Assembly: GCA_041395325.1 (NCBI GenBank)
Contig: JAWLAT010000012.1
Coordinates: 62,001-126,000, forward strand
Direction: 5' to 3'
Length of the DNA: 64,000 nt
Source of the DNA: JAWLAT01 sp041395325
Lineage (GTDB): Bacteria > Pseudomonadota > Gammaproteobacteria > Xanthomonadales > SZUA-5
This document shows positions 35,099-43,285 of the stretch, in pieces. How positions within the stretch are numbered: position 1 is the stretch's first letter; each line of letters starts with the position of its first letter. A program made the position numbers and the translations under genes. Under the pieces are notes generated by a model. It saw nothing but the letters and a program-made list of their open reading frames with translations, was not told the origin of the DNA and ran no database searches.

Positions 35099-36415
35099 AT
35101 GAGCCAGAACTACCGCTTCGAAACCCTGCAACTGCACGCCGGGCAGACCCCCGCCCCGGGCACCAACGCCCGCGCCGTGCCGATCTACCAGACCACCTCC
35201 TACACCTTCGACTCGGCCGAGCACGGCGCGGCGCTGTTTGGCCTGCAGCAGTTTGGCAACATCTACACGCGGATCATGAATCCCACCTCGGATGTGTTCG
35301 AGCAGCGCATTGCGGCGCTGGAAGGCGGGGTGGCGGCGCTGGCGGTGAGCTCGGGTCAGGCGGCACAGTTCCTGGCCATCACCAACCTGGCCCAGGCCGG
35401 CGACAACATCGTCTCGACCAGCCTGCTGTACGGCGGCACCTACAACCAGTTCAAGGTCACGCTGCCGCGGCTGGGCATCGGCGTGAAGTTCGTCGACGGC
35501 GACGACCCCTCACGCTTTGAAGCGCTGATCGATGAGCGCACCAAGGCGCTGTATGTGGAGACCATCGGCAACCCTGGCGCCAATGTGCCGGACTTCGAGA
35601 AGATCGCGCGGGTCGCGCACGACCACGGCATTCCACTGATCGTCGACAACACTTTTGGTGCCGGCGGCTATCTGTGTCGCCCCATCGACCACGGTGCCGA
35701 CATCGTCGTGGCCAGTGCCACCAAATGGATCGGCGGCCACGGCACCTCGATCGGTGGGGTCATTGTCGATGCCGGTCGCTTCAACTGGGGCAATGGCAAG
35801 TTCCCGCTGTTCTCCGAGCCCTCGCCCGGCTATCACGGCCTGAACTTCTGGGAGACCTTCGGCGAGGGCAGCGACTTCGGCAACATCGCCTACATCATCC
35901 GGGCCCGCGTCGAGGGTCTGCGCGACCTCGGTCCGGCGCAGTCGCCCTTCAACAGCTTCCTGCTGCTGCAGGGTCTGGAAACCCTCTCGCTGCGGGTGGA
36001 GCGGCACAACCAGAACAGCCACGCGCTGGCCCACTGGCTGCGTTCGCATCCGCAGGTGGCCGGGGTCAACTACCTCGGCTTCTCCGACCATCCCTCGCAT
36101 CTGAAAGCCAAGCGCTATCTGCGCAACGGCTTTGGCAGCGTCTTCACCTTCGAGATTGCCGGCGGCAAGGAAGCGGCGGCCGCCTTCATCGACAAGCTGC
36201 AGCTGGCCAGCCACCTGGCCAACGTCGGTGACGCCAAGACCCTGGTGATCCACCCGGCCAGCACCACCCATCAGCAACTGAGCGATGCCGAACAGCGCAG
36301 CGCCGGCGTCACGCCGGGCCTGGTCCGCGTCTCGGTCGGCATCGAACACATCGACGACATCATCGGCGACTTCGCCCAGGCGCTGGAGGGCGTCGCGGTT
36401 CGCAAGTCCGCGTAG
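35099..36415 (+). CDS. metY: O-acetyl/succinylhomoserine sulfhydrylase-type PLP enzyme
   Basis: A 438-residue Cys/Met-metabolism PLP enzyme of the O-acylhomoserine aminocarboxypropyltransferase type, which makes homocysteine from an O-acylhomoserine and sulfide. The N-terminal TLQLHAGQTPAP and the PLP lysine Lys209 in SATKWIGGHGTSIGG are clear; SVGIEHIDDIIGD closes the C-terminal domain. Its length is greater than that of cystathionine gamma-synthase (about 390) and fits MetY. It precedes the metX-homoserine dehydrogenase fusion in the same operon. Whether it prefers acetyl or succinyl esters cannot be read here. Confidence 0.92.
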   Translation: MSQNYRFETLQLHAGQTPAPGTNARAVPIYQTTSYTFDSAEHGAALFGLQQFGNIYTRIMNPTSDVFEQRIAALEGGVAALAVSSGQAAQFLAITNLAQAGDNIVSTSLLYGGTYNQFKVTLPRLGIGVKFVDGDDPSRFEALIDERTKALYVETIGNPGANVPDFEKIARVAHDHGIPLIVDNTFGAGGYLCRPIDHGADIVVASATKWIGGHGTSIGGVIVDAGRFNWGNGKFPLFSEPSPGYHGLNFWETFGEGSDFGNIAYIIRARVEGLRDLGPAQSPFNSFLLLQGLETLSLRVERHNQNSHALAHWLRSHPQVAGVNYLGFSDHPSHLKAKRYLRNGFGSVFTFEIAGGKEAAAAFIDKLQLASHLANVGDAKTLVIHPASTTHQQLSDAEQRSAGVTPGLVRVSVGIEHIDDIIGDFAQALEGVAVRKSA

Positions 36416-36430
36416 CGCGGACCTCCGAAC

Positions 36431-36530
36431 CAGGGCTGAGGGCTTAGGGCTGAGGGCGGAGCGACCGATGCCACGGCCACTTCAGGCTGCTCCTCCCTGA
36501 CCCCTCAGCCCTGAGCCCCCAGCCCTCAGC
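36431..36530. repeat. REP-like palindromic repeat element, copy 2
   Basis: Left arm 36431-36457 carries AGGGCTGAGGGC units and right arm 36495-36530 carries the complement CTCAGCCCT units, with about 37 bases between. The same unit makes up the copy at 5256-5340. It fills the gap between metY and the metX fusion gene and can form a strong mRNA hairpin. Confidence 0.75.
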
Positions 36531-36546
36531 CGACACAAAGCGCCCA

Positions 36547-38670
36547 ATGACCCCAAGTAGCCACCTCCCCACCACCCTGCGCTTCCACACACCTGAGCAG
36601 CCTCTGCTGCTGCGCAGTGGTGCGGTGCTGGAGTCCGCCACGATCGCCTTCCAGACCTGGGGGCGGCTGAATGCGCGACGGGACAACGTGATCTGGGTCT
36701 GTCATGCGCTGACCGCATCGACCGATGTGGCCAGCTGGTGGTCGGCCTTGTTCGGACCTGGCAAGGCGCTGGATCCGGAACGCCACTTCATTGTCTGCGC
36801 CAATGTGCTGGGTGGCTGCTATGGCAGTCATGGCCCGACCAGTGCGCGGCCCGATGGATCCCTTTGGCAGGGCGAGTTTCCGGAGCTGAGCATCAGTGAT
36901 CTGGTGGCGCACCAGCGACTGTTGTTCGAATACCTGGATCTGCGCGGCATCGAGCTGGTGTTGGGCGGCTCGATGGGCGGCTTCCAGGCGCTGGAGTGGG
37001 CGCTGCAGGAACCGCACCGGGTCCGCCGGCTGGCATTGGTGGCGACCAGCTGGCGGCAGCCGCCCGATGCGGTCGCACTCGGCGAACTGCAATGCGCGCT
37101 GATCCGGCAGGACGCTGACTTCGCCGGTGGTCATTACGGTGCCGACGCCGCACCGCAACAGGGATTGGCGCTGGCCCGTCAACTGGGCCACTACAGCTAC
37201 CGCGGCGCCGAGGAATTTGAACGCCGATTCGGTCGCAGCCAGCGCGCCGATGGTCGCCTGCAGGTGCTGTCCTACCTGGATCACCAGGGCAACAAGCTGG
37301 TACAGCGCTTCGATGCCAACAGCTATCTGCGTTTGACGGCCGCGATGAACCGCTTTGACCTCGCCGCCAGCGAACCGGCCGAACAGGTGCTGGCGCGCAT
37401 CCGGGTGCCGACGCTGGTGGTGGCGATCGAATCCGATCGACTCTACCCACCGCGCGAGCAGGCGGCGTTGGCCGAGCAGCTGGCCGACGGGCGCCTGCTG
37501 AGGATCGATTCTCCCCGCGGTCACGACGGTTTCCTGGCCGACGCCGACCGTTTCGAGTCGGCCCTGCGTCATTTCCTGCAGCCCAGCGCGGCGCCCCTGC
37601 GTGTGGTGAGCAGCGCCGGCGAGGCTCGCGCGGCGCGTCCGCTGGCACTGGTGGGCGCCACCGGGCGTGTCGGCAGTTCGCTGCTGGAACTGCTGCAGGC
37701 TCGACCACAGGTGGCCCGGCTGGTCGCCGTGGCCAACCGGGCCGGTGCGCAACTGGCCGGCGATGGCCTGTCGCCGGAACAGGCGCTCGCCAGCCTGCGC
37801 AGCGCCGGGTCCAACCGATTGCCGCTCACGGCGCTGACCCGGCAGTTGCCGCCGGGGACGGTCATCGTCGACGCCACCGCAGCGCCGGAAGTCGCCGACC
37901 ACTACCGCGACTGGCTGCAGCGCGGACACGCCGTGGTCGCCGCCAACAAGCTTGCCTTTGCTGGCGAGGACTGGGCCTGGCTGGCCGAGCACACGGCGCA
38001 GCTGGGTTGCAGCGCCGTGGTCGGTGCCGGCCTGCCGATCCTGACCAGTCTGCGGCGCTTGCACGACAGCGGTGATCGCTTGCTGCAGCTGCAGGCCACC
38101 TTGTCGGGCACCCTCAGCTTCGTACTGGATCAGCTGCATCTGGGCAGCGGGCTGGCCGACGCGGTCCAGGCGGCGGTGGCGCAGGGCCTGGCCGAACCCG
38201 ATCCGGCGGCCGACCTGGCCGGTGAGGACGTGGCCCGCAAACTGTTGATCGCCTTGCGGCATGCCGGCCTGCGACTGGCGCGCGAGCAGATCGAACTGGC
38301 GCCGCTGTTGCCCCCGCGCGGCGCCGGTCAAGCGCTGCCGGACTGGCTGCAGGCGGGCGAAGACGTCTGGCGCCAGCGCCTGATCGAGGCTAATCAGCGA
38401 GGCGAACGCTGGATCTACCGCGCCAGTTTCGACGGTCAGCGCGCCGAAGTCGGCGCGGTGTCGGTGCCCTTGGACGACCCGCTGGCACAGGGTCGCGGCG
38501 CGGCCAACCGCGCCCTGCTGTGGAGCGAGTTCCACGCCGACCAACCGTTGCTGATTGGCGGCAATGGCGCCGGACCGCGGATTACCGCCGCGGCCCTGCT
38601 CGCCGACGTGGCCAGTCTGCCGCCGCTGGCGTGCAGCAAACCCGAAGCACGTCTGCGTCGCATTGCCTGA
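36547..38670 (+). CDS. metX: fused homoserine O-acyltransferase (MetX) and homoserine dehydrogenase
   Basis: A 707-residue protein with two complete enzymes. Residues 1 to about 350 are MetX, an alpha/beta-hydrolase acyltransferase: VIWVCHALTAS, nucleophile Ser142 in GGSMGGFQ, Asp297 in ESDRLYPP and His326 in PRGHDGF. Residues about 362-707 are homoserine dehydrogenase without an ACT domain: NAD(P) motif ALVGATGRVGSSLL, VVAANKLAF, ATLSGTLSFVLD and GLAEPDPAADLAGEDVARKLL. It would turn aspartate semialdehyde into homoserine and then acylate it, feeding MetY. No stop or frame break separates the halves. Acetyl versus succinyl specificity is undecided; xanthomonad MetX enzymes use succinyl-CoA. 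Confidence 0.92.
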   Translation: MTPSSHLPTTLRFHTPEQPLLLRSGAVLESATIAFQTWGRLNARRDNVIWVCHALTASTDVASWWSALFGPGKALDPERHFIVCANVLGGCYGSHGPTSARPDGSLWQGEFPELSISDLVAHQRLLFEYLDLRGIELVLGGSMGGFQALEWALQEPHRVRRLALVATSWRQPPDAVALGELQCALIRQDADFAGGHYGADAAPQQGLALARQLGHYSYRGAEEFERRFGRSQRADGRLQVLSYLDHQGNKLVQRFDANSYLRLTAAMNRFDLAASEPAEQVLARIRVPTLVVAIESDRLYPPREQAALAEQLADGRLLRIDSPRGHDGFLADADRFESALRHFLQPSAAPLRVVSSAGEARAARPLALVGATGRVGSSLLELLQARPQVARLVAVANRAGAQLAGDGLSPEQALASLRSAGSNRLPLTALTRQLPPGTVIVDATAAPEVADHYRDWLQRGHAVVAANKLAFAGEDWAWLAEHTAQLGCSAVVGAGLPILTSLRRLHDSGDRLLQLQATLSGTLSFVLDQLHLGSGLADAVQAAVAQGLAEPDPAADLAGEDVARKLLIALRHAGLRLAREQIELAPLLPPRGAGQALPDWLQAGEDVWRQRLIEANQRGERWIYRASFDGQRAEVGAVSVPLDDPLAQGRGAANRALLWSEFHADQPLLIGGNGAGPRITAAALLADVASLPPLACSKPEARLRRIA

Positions 38671-38740
38671 AGCCGGTACAGCTGCACTCGTCAAGCAATG
38701 TCACGCCGCCAAGGCCTGTGCGCATGGCAGGCGACCGCTG

Positions 38741-38759
38741 GGGTAGCGCCGCGCTACCC
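38741..38759. terminator. candidate hairpin after the methionine operon
   Basis: GGGTAGCG and CGCTACCC form a perfect eight-base stem with a CCG loop, 70 bases after the metX fusion stop and before the kinase gene. There is no T tract, so it may be a terminator or an operator-like site. Confidence 0.4.
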
Positions 38760-38797
38760 TGTAGACCTTTGCGTCGCTGATCGGCGGGGAACGCGCC

Positions 38798-41347
38798 TTG
38801 TCGTCACCCAATGAGGGGTCGCCAGTGCCGGAGCATCCGGACACGCAGCCGTTGGCCGACGCCAGCCACACGCTCAGTGGTCACGTGCTGGCGCCGGTCG
38901 ATCCGGACGAAGGCCCCAAGGCCGGCATGCTGCTCGGCCCCTATCAGCTGCTGCGTCCACTCGGCCAGGGCGGCATGGGCGAAGTCTGGCTGGCACAGCA
39001 GACTGCACCGCTGAAGCGCGAAGTCGCAGTCAAGCTGCTCTCGCGCACCCTCAATGATCGCATCGCCGAGGCCTGGTTCCTGGTCGAACGCCAGGCGCTG
39101 GCAATGCTCGTGCATCCCTACATCGCGCAGATCTACGACGCCGGCCAGCTGCCTGGCGGCCTGATGTTCTTCGCGATGGAACTGGTCGACGGGCAAACCC
39201 TGGACCGTTGGGTCTGCGATCGACTGCCCGATCTGCCGCGGCTGATCGGCGTGTTCGAGAAGGTCTGTCAGGGCATTCAGCACGCCCACCAGCGCGGTCT
39301 GATCCATCGTGATCTGAAGCCGGCCAACGTGCTGGTCAGCGAGCACCAGGGCGAGGCCTTGCCCAAGATCATCGATTTCGGCGTCGCCATTGGCGGCGCA
39401 CAGGGTCGCGCCGCCGGCACGCTGGGTACCGCAGGAACGCGGGCCTACATGGCGCCCGAACAGGCCCAGCCGGACGGACGCGGCATCGATGCCCGCGCCG
39501 ACGTCTACGGACTGGGCGCCACGCTGGCCGCACTGTTGTGCCTGCGACTGGGCATCCGCGCCGACGGTGCCATCGCTCTCAGCCATCTGCAGGCGGCGCA
39601 GCTGACCGGCTCCGCCGCCCACATCGGACCCGCCAGCGACGTGCCGCAGGAACACAGCTTGCGCCTGCGCCGGATGGTGCCCAAGCCCTTGCGCGCGATC
39701 CTGCTCAAGGCCACGGCCAGCGACCGCGAAGCACGCTACGAATCGGCCGCCGCGCTGGCCGAGGATCTGCGCCGCTGGCGTGGTGGTCATCCGGTCGTGG
39801 CGATGGGCGGCGGTCGGGCCTATGCGATCGCCTGTTTCCTGCGCCGCCACCGCTGGGCCAGTGCCGCCGTTGGCATCGCGCTGCTGGCGCTGCTGGGCGG
39901 CATTGGCGTGGCGCTCTACGGCCTCGGCCAGGCCCGTCAGGCACAGAGCCTGGCCGAGCAGCGACGAGTACAGGCCGAAGGCCTGGTGGGCGTCATGCTC
40001 GGCGATCTGGCCGACAAGCTGCGGCCCTTGGGTCGGCTGGACCTGCTGGAAACGGTCGGCGATGAAGCCATGCGCTATCTCAGCGCCGCCAGCACCAGCA
40101 GCGACGCCGGAATCGGCGCCATCCAGCGCGCCCGCGCCCTGCGCACGCTCGGTGAGGTCTATGTACAGCGGCAGCAGACCGAGCAGGCAGCCCAAGCCTT
40201 CGCGGAAGCCGAGCGAACGCTGCAGCAGGCCGACTCGGATCCCGCCGACCTTGCCGACCTGCTCTACGAGCAAGGCAATGTCGCCTACTGGCTGGGCTAT
40301 CTGGACCTGCAGGCCAATGACCTCGCTGGCGCCGGTCAGCATTTCGGGGACTATCTGGCGCATGCCGAAGCGCTCCAGCCGATCACCGCCGAGTCGGGCC
40401 TGGGTCTGTTGGAGACCTCCTATGCGCTCAACAACCTCGGTACCGTGGCCAGTCGGCGCGATCAGAATGCCGAGGCCATCGACTACTACGAACGCTCCGT
40501 TGCACTGAAGCGCCGCTATCTGGAGTCCCATCCGGACGACGACAACGTTCGTGTCGATCTGGCCGACAGCCTTTCGTGGATCGGGAGCGCGCTAGCATCA
40601 GAACGTAAACCCAGTGTCGCGAGGGCATATTTTGAACAACAACTCGAGCTGACTTCTGCGATCCGGTCAGCGCGAACGGGGGAATCCTGGTGGATCTGGA
40701 AAGAAGCCGTGGCGACTCATATTCTTGCGAGGCTCCAAGTCTCGATGGGCGACAAGGCAGCGATTGATCGCCTCGCTGCGGCCTTGGATGGTTATGCAGC
40801 GGCTTCACGCACGGATCCCAGCAATCGACGATGGGCGGAACAGGTCATTTCGGCTCAGATTGACGTTGCCTGGGCAACGGCAGTTCTGGCCAACACCGCG
40901 AGTGGTCTGAGCGAACTCCAAGCGATCGAGCAGCGACTCAAGAGTTCGGCTGCAGCTGGCACAACTGATCGAAACTTGTTGCGAGTGGAGTCCCGGCTAT
41001 CTCTGCTCCGAGCACTTGACAGCGATTGCCCCACGGAAGAACGCGATCGCTCTGCGGGCGTTCAATCCTCCTCTGACGAAGCACCAAGAGACCTCGCGCT
41101 CCTTCTCGTTGCTAGAGGGCTTTGCAGCTCTGAAGTTGAGAGAAGCCAGAGCTTTCAGGCTGCCGAGGCATTGGCGGAACTACCGGAACTTCGCCGAGGC
41201 GACGACGGGCTACAGATCAAGGCCTTGATTGCAGCAGCGGAGAAAAACAAGATCGAGCTTTCGAGACTCACGGCAGAACTCGAAAGGCTGGGTTACGATG
41301 CCGAGCGCGCTATACGCCTTACCCGGGCAACCGATTCACCTAGGTAA
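38798..41347 (+). CDS. receptor-like Ser/Thr protein kinase with C-terminal TPR-like region
   Basis: An 849-residue Hanks-type kinase. The kinase domain spans residues about 49-325: GQGGMGEVW loop (57-64), Lys79 in VAVKLL, HRDLKPANV (Asp172), DFG (Asp193) and MAPE (218-221). A membrane helix at about 353-376 splits it from a periplasmic helical region with TPR-like repeats (RTLGEVYVQRQQTEQAAQAF, YALNNLGTVASRRDQNAEAI). It starts with TTG at 38798, eight bases after GGGGA. From about base 40580 (residue 595) the codon use turns AT-richer, unlike the first two-thirds. A small gene follows by 16 bases. Confidence 0.9.
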   Translation: MSSPNEGSPVPEHPDTQPLADASHTLSGHVLAPVDPDEGPKAGMLLGPYQLLRPLGQGGMGEVWLAQQTAPLKREVAVKLLSRTLNDRIAEAWFLVERQALAMLVHPYIAQIYDAGQLPGGLMFFAMELVDGQTLDRWVCDRLPDLPRLIGVFEKVCQGIQHAHQRGLIHRDLKPANVLVSEHQGEALPKIIDFGVAIGGAQGRAAGTLGTAGTRAYMAPEQAQPDGRGIDARADVYGLGATLAALLCLRLGIRADGAIALSHLQAAQLTGSAAHIGPASDVPQEHSLRLRRMVPKPLRAILLKATASDREARYESAAALAEDLRRWRGGHPVVAMGGGRAYAIACFLRRHRWASAAVGIALLALLGGIGVALYGLGQARQAQSLAEQRRVQAEGLVGVMLGDLADKLRPLGRLDLLETVGDEAMRYLSAASTSSDAGIGAIQRARALRTLGEVYVQRQQTEQAAQAFAEAERTLQQADSDPADLADLLYEQGNVAYWLGYLDLQANDLAGAGQHFGDYLAHAEALQPITAESGLGLLETSYALNNLGTVASRRDQNAEAIDYYERSVALKRRYLESHPDDDNVRVDLADSLSWIGSALASERKPSVARAYFEQQLELTSAIRSARTGESWWIWKEAVATHILARLQVSMGDKAAIDRLAAALDGYAAASRTDPSNRRWAEQVISAQIDVAWATAVLANTASGLSELQAIEQRLKSSAAAGTTDRNLLRVESRLSLLRALDSDCPTEERDRSAGVQSSSDEAPRDLALLLVARGLCSSEVERSQSFQAAEALAELPELRRGDDGLQIKALIAAAEKNKIELSRLTAELERLGYDAERAIRLTRATDSPR

Positions 41348-41363
41348 CTACGAGGAGCACGAC

Positions 41364-41690
41364 ATGCCAACGATCCAATACCAGCTATCAGAATCAAAGG
41401 GTGGCCTCCAGTCGAATCCGGAAAGCGCGGTTGCGACGCAATCCAATACGACTCTTGAATTCACACTAGTGGGTTCCGCGGCGACTGATTATCGAATCAC
41501 GGGCTACAACTCGACGGACCGGAAGAATCAACTCGGGGCGCCGACCATCAGCAGCGACGGCATCACCATGACGATCAATGACGTAAATTCACAGTCTGAG
41601 ACGATTAACATCAACGTCGACGTCGAACATCGCAAACATTCAACCAAGCATCAAGTAGATCCGCAGGTTCAGAACATGCCTCCAGACTGA
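41364..41690 (+). CDS. small beta-rich protein downstream of the kinase
   Basis: A 108-residue protein with no signal peptide or membrane helix, rich in Ser, Thr, Asn and Ile with alternating strands (TLEFTLVGSAATDYRITGY, GITMTINDVNSQSETININV). The pattern suggests an Ig-like beta sandwich. GAGGAG lies eight bases before the ATG, so translation is likely. It shares the AT-richer base use of the kinase C-terminal part. It is probably a kinase partner or substrate; the family is not recognised. Confidence 0.65.
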   Translation: MPTIQYQLSESKGGLQSNPESAVATQSNTTLEFTLVGSAATDYRITGYNSTDRKNQLGAPTISSDGITMTINDVNSQSETININVDVEHRKHSTKHQVDPQVQNMPPD

Positions 41691-41732
41691 TTTGAGGCTC
41701 ATGAACCACGTGACCATGTATCCAGACTGATT
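41681..41732. repeat. short direct repeat across a gene end
   Basis: TCCAGACTGATT occurs at 41681-41692 and again at 41721-41732, forty bases apart. The first copy holds the stop codon of the small gene. It looks like a small tandem duplication scar. Confidence 0.55.
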
Positions 41733-41804
41733 CCGGCGCGAGGAGACTCGCGTCGGGTCGAGGAACGGTCGCTGGCCAAGTGCTGACCAGGAGGCGACGA
41801 ACGA

Positions 41805-42170
41805 TCAGTACGACCGACAAGACCCCGTCCGGGTCCGCTCGCGGTCGCCATCGTCGTATTCGATGTCCAGGGTCACGCCGTCACGGTGCATGCGGGTGAT
41901 TCGGCCGGCGTACCAGTCGGTGCCGCCGGCCCACTGGCAGTGCACGCGGGTGCCGACGCGCCAGTCGTAGGGGCGGACCTGGTTGTAAGGGCGGGTTTCG
42001 CGGGTGCCGTCGTCGTAGACGATGGTGATCTTGTTGCCGTTAACCTTCTCGATCACCCCGGGGAACCAGTATTCGCCGCCCTGCCACTGGGCCAGGACCC
42101 AGTCGCCGCGCTGCTGGGCGGCCACGTTCAGACAGGCAAACAGCAACAGCCACGGTGCCAGACGACGCAT
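41805..42170 (-). CDS. exported protein with two Tudor-like repeats
   Basis: A 121-residue protein with a signal peptide (MRRLAPWLLLFACLNVAAQQ, residues 1-20) and GGGGGAA six bases before the ATG. The mature part is two similar 45-residue SH3/Tudor-like units: VLAQWQGGEYWFPGVIEKVNG..ITIVYDDGTRET and VHCQWAGGTDWYAGRITRMHR..VTLDIEYDDGDRER. The Trp, Gly-x-Ile/Arg-Ile and YDDG positions repeat. Tudor-like folds usually bind peptides or modified residues inside cells; their use in an exported protein is unusual. Function unknown. Confidence 0.75.
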   Translation of the reverse strand: MRRLAPWLLLFACLNVAAQQRGDWVLAQWQGGEYWFPGVIEKVNGNKITIVYDDGTRETRPYNQVRPYDWRVGTRVHCQWAGGTDWYAGRITRMHRDGVTLDIEYDDGDRERTRTGSCRSY

Positions 42171-42295
42171 CGTTGATTCCCCCGATTCAAGCGATGGCCG
42201 TACTTTAGCAGCGCCGCATGCGGATTTCGCCACCGCGGGTTCGAGCCGCTACGCTTGCTCCCTCGCAGCGACCCTCGCGACCGCAGGAGATCGGC

Positions 42296-43282
42296 ATGGG
42301 TGAATTGCACGTGGCCCTGGCACAGCTGGCGCCCTGCTGGCTGGACCGCGCCGGGACCTTGGCCAGGGTTTGTCAGGCCATTGCCGCGGCCGGTGCCGAT
42401 CAGGCCCGGCTGGTCTGCTTCGGTGAAGCCTTCGTGCCCGGTTATCCCTTCTGGCTGGAACACACCGATGGCGCCCGTTTCGAATCGCCGCTGCAGCAGA
42501 CGCTGTTCGCCCACTACGCCGATCAGGCGGTGTGCATCGACCGTGGCGATCTGGACCCGGTCTGCGATGCGGCCCGCGATCAGCGCTGCTGGGTGGTGTT
42601 GGGCATCATCGAGCGGCCTGCGGATCGCGGCGGTCACAGCCTCTACGCCAGTGCGGTGACCATCGACGACGGCGGCCGGGTCCGCAATGTCCACCGCAAG
42701 CTGATGCCCACCTACGAGGAACGGCTGGTCTGGTCGCCGGGCGATGGCCATGGTCTGCGGACCTTCCAGATCGACGGCTTCACCCTCGGCAGCCTCAACT
42801 GCTGGGAGAACTGGATGCCGCTGGCGCGCACCGCCCTGTACGCCCAGGGCGTGGATGTGCATGTGGCCTTGTGGCCAGGCAATGTGCGCAACACCGAGCT
42901 GATCACCCGCTGCATCGCGCTGGAGGGACGCGCCTATGCGCTCTCGGTTGGCGCCTTGTGGGATCCCACACTGATCGACCCCGCCTTGCCGGAGGCCGAC
43001 ACCCTGCAACGCTGCCTGCAGCAGGCCAGCGCCGATGGCGGCAGTTGCATCGCCGCGCCGGACGGCCAATGGCTGCTCGAACCGCAGGCAGGCGAAGCGC
43101 GCCTGCTGACGGCGACGCTGGAGGCGGCCGCGATCCGCCGCGCCCGCCAGAATTTCGATCCCTGCGGACACTATTCGCGCCCCGATGTACTGCAGCTGCA
43201 GGTCAATCGCAGCCGTCAGGTCAGCGCCGTATTCGATGATTCGGCGCCGGGTCGAACAGGCGACGCGGCGGAAGAACCGTAG
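42296..43282 (+). CDS. nitrilase-type carbon-nitrogen hydrolase
   Basis: A 328-residue cytosolic enzyme of the nitrilase superfamily with the complete Glu-Lys-Cys triad: Glu44 in CFGEAFVPGYPFW, Lys135 in HRKLMPTYEERLVW and Cys169 in NCWENWMPL. The phrases around these residues, and the length, match true nitrilases (nitrile to acid plus ammonia) rather than amidases. AGGAG sits six bases before the ATG. It is divergent from the Tudor-like gene and convergent, with a three-base gap, with the TPR gene. Confidence 0.9.
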   Translation: MGELHVALAQLAPCWLDRAGTLARVCQAIAAAGADQARLVCFGEAFVPGYPFWLEHTDGARFESPLQQTLFAHYADQAVCIDRGDLDPVCDAARDQRCWVVLGIIERPADRGGHSLYASAVTIDDGGRVRNVHRKLMPTYEERLVWSPGDGHGLRTFQIDGFTLGSLNCWENWMPLARTALYAQGVDVHVALWPGNVRNTELITRCIALEGRAYALSVGALWDPTLIDPALPEADTLQRCLQQASADGGSCIAAPDGQWLLEPQAGEARLLTATLEAAAIRRARQNFDPCGHYSRPDVLQLQVNRSRQVSAVFDDSAPGRTGDAAEEP

Positions 43283-43285
43283 GCC

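Noticed and set aside
36526..38694. Minus-strand open frame of 722 codons opposite the MetX fusion
   Set aside because: Gln/Arg-rich shadow frame; the plus-strand gene has all catalytic motifs.
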